Below the pieces are notes generated by a model. The model was not told where the DNA came from. It saw nothing but the letters and a program-made list of their open reading frames with translations, and did no database searches. From Chryseobacterium daeguense DSM 19388 (GTDB taxonomy: Bacteria; Bacteroidota; Bacteroidia; Flavobacteriales; Weeksellaceae), in NCBI RefSeq assembly GCF_000430825.1, contig NZ_AUMT01000004.1, positions 1-64,000 on the forward strand: 64,000 bases of DNA, read 5' to 3'. The translations under genes and the position numbers were made by a program. Shown piece by piece: positions 58,129-64,000 of this stretch. Position 1 is the first letter of the stretch; every line of letters starts with the position of its first letter.

Positions 58129-58629
58129 TTATTTTAAAATTAATAACTGATTAATTTCACTTTTAAAACATCCCAAAATAAATTCCGTATAATACAGCTG
58201 GGCATTGAGCGCCTGTGTTTTTGGGTACAGCTCCAGTTTTTTGGTTAAAACAATTTCACCTTTGTAAGCAAAAGAGAAAAAGGCAAAAATCTTGTAAGAT
58301 GAACTCCTGATGGGTGTGCAATAACCTGTAGTGGCGATAGACCAGTCTGATTCAAAAAGCTTGGCAACATTTAAAGCCATTGTTTCTGCGATGTTTTCTG
58401 AAACACAGTCGCATTCTTCTGCTTCATGAGGGTTTACGTTCAGCAATCTTACCTTTTCTGCCATGGTATAAGCCGTTAATCCTCCTTTATAAAACAGGGA
58501 TGCATTGGGCATCTGCGAAAAAGCTAATTGTAAACATCCTGAAGTAACGCTTTCTACTACTGAGATGGTCTCATCTGTCGTCAGGAGTGACTGACTGATA
58601 TAGTCCAAAAGGTTTTTTTGAAATTCCAT
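58129..58629 (-). CDS. CinA C-terminal-domain protein (nicotinamide-nucleotide amidohydrolase-like)
   Basis: A 166-residue stand-alone CinA-type domain: ISVVESVTSGCLQLAFSQMP (Ser nucleophile region), SLFYKGGLTAYTMAEKVRLL, ENIAETMALNVAKLFESDWS and IATTGYCTP. Active members deamidate nicotinamide mononucleotide in pyridine nucleotide salvage. The usual ...TGxAGP motif is altered to TGYCTP, so activity is uncertain. It lies 6 bases upstream of the intact SDR gene, in the same operon. Confidence 0.85.
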   Translation of the reverse strand: MEFQKNLLDYISQSLLTTDETISVVESVTSGCLQLAFSQMPNASLFYKGGLTAYTMAEKVRLLNVNPHEAEECDCVSENIAETMALNVAKLFESDWSIATTGYCTPIRSSSYKIFAFFSFAYKGEIVLTKKLELYPKTQALNAQLYYTEFILGCFKSEINQLLILK

Positions 58630-58659
58630 AATTTTAATATTAAGTGTTGTGTGTGTTAT

Positions 58660-59838
58660 TTAAAGTTCTGAGCGTTTCCACGGGTCTAAAACCACCTTTA
58701 CGCAACCGTCTTCTTTTTTGTCAAAAATTTCATATCCTTTAGAAACATCTTCAAGAGAGAGACGGTGGGTAATAATGTCGTCTAATGTGACACGACCACT
58801 CTGTACATGATCCAGCAACTGATCTATAATCGTATGAACGTTGCACTGACCTGCCTTTATAGTTATACCTTTATCAAAAATCTGTCCAAGTTTGAAATTA
58901 TCATAGTTTACGGGGTAAACTCCCAAAACAGAAACGATCCCACCACGTCTTACGGCGCTCATACAGGCTTCGAGAACTTTGATGGAACCTTTTTCAAGGT
59001 TTAAAACTGCTTTGGCTCTGTCGATTAAATTTCTGTCAGGCTCAAAACCTACGGCATCAATACAAAGATCTGCACCTCTGCCGTCCGTCATATCCCTGAT
59101 CTGCTCTATTACATCTTTGCCGTTTTCCCATAAAATAGTATCGCAGCCGGTAAGCTTTTTAATCTGATCAAGTCTGTACTGCTGTGTATCAATTACAATT
59201 ACTTTTTTAGCATTGTGTAAAATGGCACTTTTTGCAGACATGGATCCTACCGGGCCTGCCCCGAAGATCGCAACGGTTTCGCCGCCTTTCAATTCTCCCC
59301 ACATTACACCTGTGTAGCCTGTAGGGAAAATATCGGTAAGAAACAAAACCTGTTCATCCGTAAGATTATCAGAAACTTTTCTTGGTCCCACATGAGCGTA
59401 AGGAACTCTTACGTATTGTGCCTGTCCGCCGTCATAACCTCCATAGAGATCCGTGTAACCGTACAATGCACCGCCTTTTTCTGTTACCAGACCTCCTTCC
59501 GGTCCATAGTTTTGAGGATTACTGTGCTCACAGGCTGTAGGGAGGTCATGCTGACAGAAAAAGCAGCTTCCACAGGAAATCGGGAAGGGTACAACTACCC
59601 TGTCGCCTACTCTCAGGTTGGTAATATTCTGGCCTACTTCTTCCACAATTCCCATGAACTCATGTCCCATAACCATCGGTCGCAATTGTGGAATTCCTCC
59701 TGAATACATATGAAGGTCGCTTCCGCAAATGGCGGTAGATGTTACTTTTAGAATGACGTCATGAGAATCCTTGATAATAGGATCGTCTACGGTATCACAT
59801 TTTATAATTCCTGGTCCGTGAATAACTGCTGCTTTCAT
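58660..59838 (-). CDS. Zinc-dependent alcohol dehydrogenase (formaldehyde dehydrogenase-like)
   Basis: A 392-residue medium-chain dehydrogenase. The catalytic zinc site is TAICGSDLHMYSG and GHEFMGIVEEVG; structural zinc cysteines are in ISCGSCFFCQHDLPTACEHS; the NAD site is VAIFGAGPVGSMSAKSAILH. The long loop and GADLCIDAVGFEPD are typical of the glutathione-independent formaldehyde dehydrogenase-like group often found with stress genes. It heads, or is upstream in, the cinA-SDR operon, 30 bases before cinA. The substrate is not certain. Confidence 0.92.
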   Translation of the reverse strand: MKAAVIHGPGIIKCDTVDDPIIKDSHDVILKVTSTAICGSDLHMYSGGIPQLRPMVMGHEFMGIVEEVGQNITNLRVGDRVVVPFPISCGSCFFCQHDLPTACEHSNPQNYGPEGGLVTEKGGALYGYTDLYGGYDGGQAQYVRVPYAHVGPRKVSDNLTDEQVLFLTDIFPTGYTGVMWGELKGGETVAIFGAGPVGSMSAKSAILHNAKKVIVIDTQQYRLDQIKKLTGCDTILWENGKDVIEQIRDMTDGRGADLCIDAVGFEPDRNLIDRAKAVLNLEKGSIKVLEACMSAVRRGGIVSVLGVYPVNYDNFKLGQIFDKGITIKAGQCNVHTIIDQLLDHVQSGRVTLDDIITHRLSLEDVSKGYEIFDKKEDGCVKVVLDPWKRSEL

Positions 59839-59914
59839 AATCTTAATATTTTAGTGTGTGTGAAGGTGTGGTGTTATATATTTAATCTAAGTTTGATAAG
59901 ATGTTTCTAATGAT

Positions 59915-60080
59915 AGTAAGGAAGCTGGAGGTTGGAAGAGGGAAGTTTATTAAACCAAAGCCGTTTGCATTGCTGCAATTGGTTATTAAATAAATATTAC
60001 CTCATTAATTTAATATAATATCAGAAATCTGATAATAACTTCCAACTTTTCTCTTCCGACTTCCTGCCATCATCCTTACT
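59915..60080. repeat. Intergenic palindromic repeat, copy B
   Basis: The left arm begins AGTAAGGAAGCTGG (59915-59928). The right arm, in reverse complement, begins AGTAAGGATGATGG (60080 downward), and both continue with GGAAGAG/GAAGT-rich sequence, an imperfect inverted repeat of about 35-45 bases around an 80-base centre. The left arm GGAAGAGGGAAGTTTATTA (59934-59952) is close to the reverse complement of the 25131-25150 arm of copy A. It is non-coding and lies between the catalase and alcohol dehydrogenase genes. Confidence 0.65.
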
Positions 60081-60096
60081 AACCCAGGTTTTTAAA

Positions 60097-62238
60097 TTAA
60101 TTCTGGGTGTTTCTTTCAATTTCCAGTTCCCAGACTCTGTGTTTTGCAATGGCATCTATGAATTTTTGTGCGCCGTCGCTGTCTTCTGCTGTAATAATAG
60201 CAGGATCTATATGCTGTTTTAAGCCTACATTGCTGTTCATGTAAAGAGGTTCTGTTCCTTCTCCGAAATTGATGGCTTTGCAGTGTTTATATGCTTCATT
60301 GATAAAGTTCAATACATGCTGTTTGTTTTCCGGAGTAAGCAGTTCTTTGGTAGAATCTTCCCCGGCACTGATATAAAATGCATCAAAGCAAACACTGGCA
60401 ATACTTGTAAGAGAATGTTTCGGGATTAATGAAGAACCGTCATTAGCTATTACAGGAGCTAAACTCGGGCCAATTATTTCAACTACAGCATTTTCTGCTT
60501 CCAGTTTAGCTTGAAGATCGGTAATAGCTCCCGCATCTGCACCATTGGCCATGATAAAGCCTATTTTTCTGCCTTTAATGGTGTCTTTAATGGTATTCTG
60601 CATGCTTAATGCATCAGATATTTTTGTATTAGGCTCTCTTTCTTCACTTTGAAGGTCCTGTGGATTGGCATCTGCAGGAATACTCTGGTTCGGGAATTCC
60701 AATGCTTTTACTTCAACGCCTACTTTAGCAGCAACTTTTTGAGCAAGATCTTTATCGATAAATGCTAGCTGCCCCACTACTCTTTCTCTAACCGCAGGAA
60801 TGGTAACTTTAGACAACTCAAAGATCAAAGCCTTCTGAAGGTGCATTTTTTCCGGCGCCGACTGGCTGTTGTAAAATAATTTTGCCTGAGAATAATGATC
60901 TACAAAGCTTTTGCTCCTTTCTCTTACTTTTGCCCCGGAAACTCTTGCTTCCTGAGATACAAAGCCACCTTCTTTCATCATAGCCTGAAACGGGCATCCT
61001 CCGCCGATGGAATTGGGCTCATAGCTTACTTTTCCTTTAGCGATCTGCTGTCTCATATAACCGTCTCTCTGGTTATTATGAACGGTTTTAATAGACTTGT
61101 TGATCGGGATTTCGTGGAAGTTTGGGCCTCCAAGCCTGATCAGTTGGGTATCTGTATATGAAAATAATCTTCCCTGCAAAAGAGGATCATTGGTGAAATC
61201 TATTCCTGGGACAATATGGCCCGGGTGAAAGGCTATTTGCTCGGTTTCTGCAAAGAAGTTTTCAGGATTTTTATTTAATGTTAAAGTTCCGATCAGCTGA
61301 ACAGGTACTTCTTCTTCAGGAACTATTTTGGTAGGGTCCAGAAGATCAAAATCAAATTTATGCTCATCTTCTTCCGGGATTAATTGTACTCCGAAATCCC
61401 ATTCAGGGAACAAACCATTTTCGATGGATTCCCAAAGGTCTCTTTTATGAAAATCAGGATCTACACCGGAAATTTTCTGCGCTTCATCCCAAGCTACTGA
61501 ATGAACTCCTAATTTTGGCTTGAAATGAAATTTAACAAAATGAACTTTTCCTTCTTCATTGATAAATTTAAATGAATGCACCCCGAAGCCTTCCATTCTG
61601 CTAAAACTTCTGGGAATTGCCCTGTCGCTCATCAGCCACATGATCATGTGCATACTTTCCGGCATCAGTGAGATGAAATCCCAGAAAGTGTCATGCGCAG
61701 AAGCAGCCTGTGGAATTTCATTGTGTGGTTCCGGCTTTACAGCGTGTACAAGATCAGGGAATTTAATGGCATCCTGAATAAAGAATACCGGCATATTGTT
61801 GGCTACAAGGTCGTAGTTTCCTTCTTCTGTATAGAATTTCACGGCAAAACCCCTCACGTCTCTTGCAAGATCTGTACTTCCTCTGTTTCCGGCAACGGTA
61901 GAAAATCTTACAAAGACGGGTGTTTCTTTTCCCAACTCGGTCAGGAATTTTGCTCTGGTGTATTCTGCAAGGCTTTTGGTAAGCTTAAAAACGCCATGTG
62001 CCCCGGATCCACGTGCATGAACTACTCTTTCCGGAATTCTTTCATGATCAAAATGGGTAATTTTTTCCCTTAAAATAAAATCTTCCAATAAAGTAGGTCC
62101 GCGGTCTCCGGCTGTTAAGGAATCCTGATTGTTATTGATTTTCAGGCCCTGGTTGGTAGTCAGCTTTTCCTGATCGTTGGAAGTGCTGTATGATTCCAGC
62201 TGGTTCAGTTTTTCATTGTTCGGGTTGGTGTCTTTCAT
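60097..62238 (-). CDS. katE: Clade-2 (large-subunit) heme catalase, HPII-like
   Basis: A 713-residue catalase starting at ATG 62238 ([20 protein letters not shown]); the longer frame adds an unlikely N-terminus. Active-site His and Asn are in [20 protein letters not shown] and [15 protein letters not shown]. The heme-ligand tyrosine is in [20 protein letters not shown]. After about residue 575 follows the flavodoxin/DJ-1-like domain found only in large-subunit catalases ([20 protein letters not shown]). It decomposes hydrogen peroxide. Its position between DUF892 and dehydrogenase genes fits a general stress regulon. Confidence 0.96.
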   Translation of the reverse strand: MKDTNPNNEKLNQLESYSTSNDQEKLTTNQGLKINNNQDSLTAGDRGPTLLEDFILREKITHFDHERIPERVVHARGSGAHGVFKLTKSLAEYTRAKFLTELGKETPVFVRFSTVAGNRGSTDLARDVRGFAVKFYTEEGNYDLVANNMPVFFIQDAIKFPDLVHAVKPEPHNEIPQAASAHDTFWDFISLMPESMHMIMWLMSDRAIPRSFSRMEGFGVHSFKFINEEGKVHFVKFHFKPKLGVHSVAWDEAQKISGVDPDFHKRDLWESIENGLFPEWDFGVQLIPEEDEHKFDFDLLDPTKIVPEEEVPVQLIGTLTLNKNPENFFAETEQIAFHPGHIVPGIDFTNDPLLQGRLFSYTDTQLIRLGGPNFHEIPINKSIKTVHNNQRDGYMRQQIAKGKVSYEPNSIGGGCPFQAMMKEGGFVSQEARVSGAKVRERSKSFVDHYSQAKLFYNSQSAPEKMHLQKALIFELSKVTIPAVRERVVGQLAFIDKDLAQKVAAKVGVEVKALEFPNQSIPADANPQDLQSEEREPNTKISDALSMQNTIKDTIKGRKIGFIMANGADAGAITDLQAKLEAENAVVEIIGPSLAPVIANDGSSLIPKHSLTSIASVCFDAFYISAGEDSTKELLTPENKQHVLNFINEAYKHCKAINFGEGTEPLYMNSNVGLKQHIDPAIITAEDSDGAQKFIDAIAKHRVWELEIERNTQN

Positions 62239-62352
62239 AATTCTAATATTTTGTGATTTGGTGTTATTTTTAATTATAGATTTAAATAATGAGTTATTCA
62301 AATTCTATTTAAAGGGTAATAATTCTTTTTAATAATCTTTTTTAATAATGAT

Positions 62353-62384
62353 AAAAAGCCACATAGAAAGCTCTATATGGCTTT
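62353..62384 (-). terminator. Intrinsic terminator of the DUF892 gene
   Basis: AAAGCCACATAGA (62355-62367) pairs with TCTATATGGCTTT (62372-62384). On the minus strand the stem is followed by TTTTTATC. Confidence 0.8.
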
Positions 62385-62395
62385 ATATTGTAAAA

Positions 62396-63016
62396 TTAGT
62401 CTTCCTGCTCTGCATCGAAATTGATGTAAGTTTCAGCAATTTCTGTCAGGTTATAATCTGTATCTTCTTCTTCCTGTAATGTTTTTTCAAGGAGATCCGC
62501 AGCTTTGTCGTGTCCCATTGTAATAGCCAGCTGCGCCAGCCCGCCGTAGGTAGCGATTTCATAATGCTCTACTTTTTGTGCGGCAATAATTAAGGCTGCA
62601 TCGCGGGTCATGGAACCGTCTTCTGTGGATTTTATGATTTCTTCTCCTTCTTCAATGATGCCTTTGATAGCTTTACATTCTTTTTTCTCAGGAGTTTCAT
62701 CAATCAGCTTAAACACTTTTTCCAGGCGGCTTACGTGTTTCTGAGTCTGAAGCTGATGGTCTTCAAATGCTTCTTTCAGCTCTTCTGTAGTGGCAGCTTC
62801 CTGCATTTTTTCCAAAGCTTCGATGATTGCGTTTTCTGCATAATAGATATCCTTAAGGGCAGAAACGAAAAACTTATGAAGCGGTGAATTTTTCATATCA
62901 TTTTCATTTACTGTTGCGTTATCTACTGTAGTGGTTCTCTTAGAAGCAGCTGTAGCTGAGGTAGAATTTGTACCTGTGCTGCTGCTGTCTTTATTATCTA
63001 ATGTTTTTGTTGCCAT
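62396..63016 (-). CDS. DUF892 (YciE/YciF-type) ferritin-like protein
   Basis: A 206-residue protein. The first 45 residues are Ser/Thr/Ala-rich and disordered. The DUF892 ferritin-like domain follows: FFVSALKDIYYAENAIIEAL, KEAFEDHQLQTQKHVSRLEK (ExxxxH), DAALIIAAQKVEHYEIATYG (ExxHxE) and LEKTLQEEEDTDYNLTEIAE. These Glu/His residues form the diiron-type site seen in YciE/YciF structures. The family is induced by osmotic and oxidative stress. It stands between the catalase and the KGG-repeat gene, with its own terminator. Confidence 0.92.
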   Translation of the reverse strand: MATKTLDNKDSSSTGTNSTSATAASKRTTTVDNATVNENDMKNSPLHKFFVSALKDIYYAENAIIEALEKMQEAATTEELKEAFEDHQLQTQKHVSRLEKVFKLIDETPEKKECKAIKGIIEEGEEIIKSTEDGSMTRDAALIIAAQKVEHYEIATYGGLAQLAITMGHDKAADLLEKTLQEEEDTDYNLTEIAETYINFDAEQED

Positions 63017-63093
63017 AATATGTAAGTGATGTTTGGTTTTTTTTAAAAGATTACCCCTTTACAATTAATAAAGAGGTAATCATGGAAAAAGAA

Positions 63094-63972
63094 TTATGAA
63101 TTACGTCTGCCGCCAAATCCAGATCTGCCGGAACCTGAAGATCTTCCGCCGCCGTGAGAAGCCTGGCCTCCCATACGTGCGATTCTTGTACGTTCTGCTT
63201 TACTCATTGAAGCAAAACCTCTTCTTGAAGAACCGTTTCCTGAATTTGAACCTCGACCTGAACTGCCGCTGTTACCGCCAGATCTGCCTCTTCCGCCTCC
63301 GTTTCCGGAACCCGAGCCTGATCTGCCTGAATTTGAATTTGAATTTGAATTTGAGCTTGAACCAGAACCTGATCTTCCTCTGCCAGAACCTGAAGATCTT
63401 CCGCCTCCGTGAGAAGCCTGACCTCCCATACGAGCTATTCTGGTACGCTCTTCTTTGCTCATAGAAGCAAAACCTCTTCCTGAACTACCACTTCCTGAAG
63501 ATGACCTGCCTCTTCCACCTGAGCGGGAACCAGACCCAGAACCGGAACGTCCTCTGGAACCTCCGCCGCTGCTGCCTCCTGATCTGCCTCTTCCACCTCC
63601 GGAACCGGAAGTGAATCTTCCCTGGCTGTCTCTCTGCTGAATGCCGTTTCCAGATCTGCCTCTGCCTCTTCCACGGCCTCTGTTATCGTCATCGTCTTCA
63701 TCATCGTCGTAGTCTTCGTCATCATAATCTTCATCATCATCGTAATCGTCGTCATCATAATCATCATAGTCCTCATCATCATAGTCTTCGTCCTCATCAT
63801 CGTAATCTTCTTCGAAGTAATCTTCATAATCTGAAAAATCATCATCATATTCTTCATCCTGAGATGCATCGCTATAACCGTGGTCATAACCTAATTGATA
63901 AATTTCTTCAAGGTTGCTAGATGAGTTTGAACCTCCTCTTGAACTACGATTTCTTGAATTTCTAGTGTTCAT
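63094..63972 (-). CDS. KGG-repeat stress protein with acidic and RGG/SG-rich low-complexity regions
   Basis: A 292-residue, almost wholly low-complexity protein. Residues about 20-35 resemble a short helix (NLEEIYQLGYDHGYSD). Residues about 38-96 are nearly all Asp, Glu and Tyr. The remainder is Gly/Ser/Arg-rich with RGRGRGRSG runs and two copies of a KGG-type motif (GFASMSKEERTRIARMGGQA and GFASMSKAERTRIARMGGQA, each followed by SHGGGRSSGSGR). Single KGG motifs occur in plant-LEA-like GsiB/YciG stress proteins. The strongly split charge suggests nucleic-acid binding or condensate behaviour, which is inference. DNA of the two motif copies is about 88% alike. Confidence 0.82.
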   Translation of the reverse strand: MNTRNSRNRSSRGGSNSSSNLEEIYQLGYDHGYSDASQDEEYDDDFSDYEDYFEEDYDDEDEDYDDEDYDDYDDDDYDDDEDYDDEDYDDDEDDDDNRGRGRGRGRSGNGIQQRDSQGRFTSGSGGGRGRSGGSSGGGSRGRSGSGSGSRSGGRGRSSSGSGSSGRGFASMSKEERTRIARMGGQASHGGGRSSGSGRGRSGSGSSSNSNSNSNSGRSGSGSGNGGGRGRSGGNSGSSGRGSNSGNGSSRRGFASMSKAERTRIARMGGQASHGGGRSSGSGRSGFGGRRNS

Positions 63973-64000
63973 AACTGAATTTTTTATGTTAATATTAAGT

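Noticed and set aside
61693..62073. 126-codon open frame on the plus strand
   Set aside because: It is antisense to the katE catalase and follows from codon usage there.
63459..63887. 142-codon minus-strand frame rich in Met, Thr and Ile
   Set aside because: It is an alternative frame of the Asp/Glu-rich repeat of the KGG protein; it arises from GAT/GAC codon repetition.

Overview
The window is chromosomal DNA of a low-GC flavobacterium, most likely Chryseobacterium or a close Weeksellaceae relative. This is inferred from several features: a short Bacteroidetes-type RpoD without region 1.1, a type IX secretion C-terminal sorting domain, HYC_CC_PP and DUF3347 copper-associated proteins, subtype-iii type VI secretion genes, and -7 promoter boxes of the TAnnTTTG form. 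No tRNA, rRNA, CRISPR array or prophage was seen.

Layout. 1-1850: one IS3-family element cut by the left edge and a second, almost completely eroded copy, each abutting the 3' stub of a disrupted gene, with a type IX-secreted protein between them. 2-9.4 kb: kdsA, a TonB-dependent receptor, then a copper cluster (HYC_CC_PP protein, DUF3347 protein, multidomain multicopper oxidase) with a MITE-like inverted-repeat element inside it. 9.4-11.8 kb: three tandem paralogous secreted proteins with a C1q-like jelly-roll end, the middle one frameshifted in an A8 tract. 12-16 kb: FAD monooxygenase, lipoprotein, rpoD, a GC-rich structured island, S1/P1 nuclease. 16.3-19.4 kb: an isolated tssG-tssN-tssK operon. 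19.4-29 kb: MntR-like regulator, threonine aldolase, lipoproteins, a patch of decayed genes around an ArsR regulator, HAD phosphatase, aldo/keto reductase, NDH-2. 29-33 kb: ECF sigma/anti-sigma pair facing a fasciclin protein and two ferritin-like proteins, then a possible orphan small RNA unit. 33.9-38.6 kb: biotin operon whose first gene encodes a ferritin-like diiron protein, divergent from a MocR regulator. 40.2-46.1 kb: the exonuclease, ATP-dependent ligase, Lhr-like helicase and PdeM DNA-repair set. 46-54 kb: small metabolic and regulatory genes, many of them broken. 54-64 kb: a stress block on the minus strand (DUF6766, FAD-Rieske oxidoreductase, SDRs, CinA, alcohol dehydrogenase, clade-2 catalase, DUF892 ferritin-like protein, KGG-repeat protein).

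The most interesting candidate for undescribed biology is the 207-residue protein that overlaps bioF. It carries a complete E...ExxH...E...ExxH diiron signature and heads a biotin operon that has no bioC, bioH or bioI, so it may supply or modify the pimeloyl precursor. Other points of note are the fused heavy-metal-binding/multicopper-oxidase/barrel-like protein, the SigK-RskA-fasciclin-like module extended with ferritin-like proteins, an orphan promoter-terminator pair at 33.0-33.1 kb, dispersed palindromic elements, and an unusually high number of genes with frameshifts, nonsense codons or internal deletions. Those lesions reflect either real decay or assembly error and need read-level checking.
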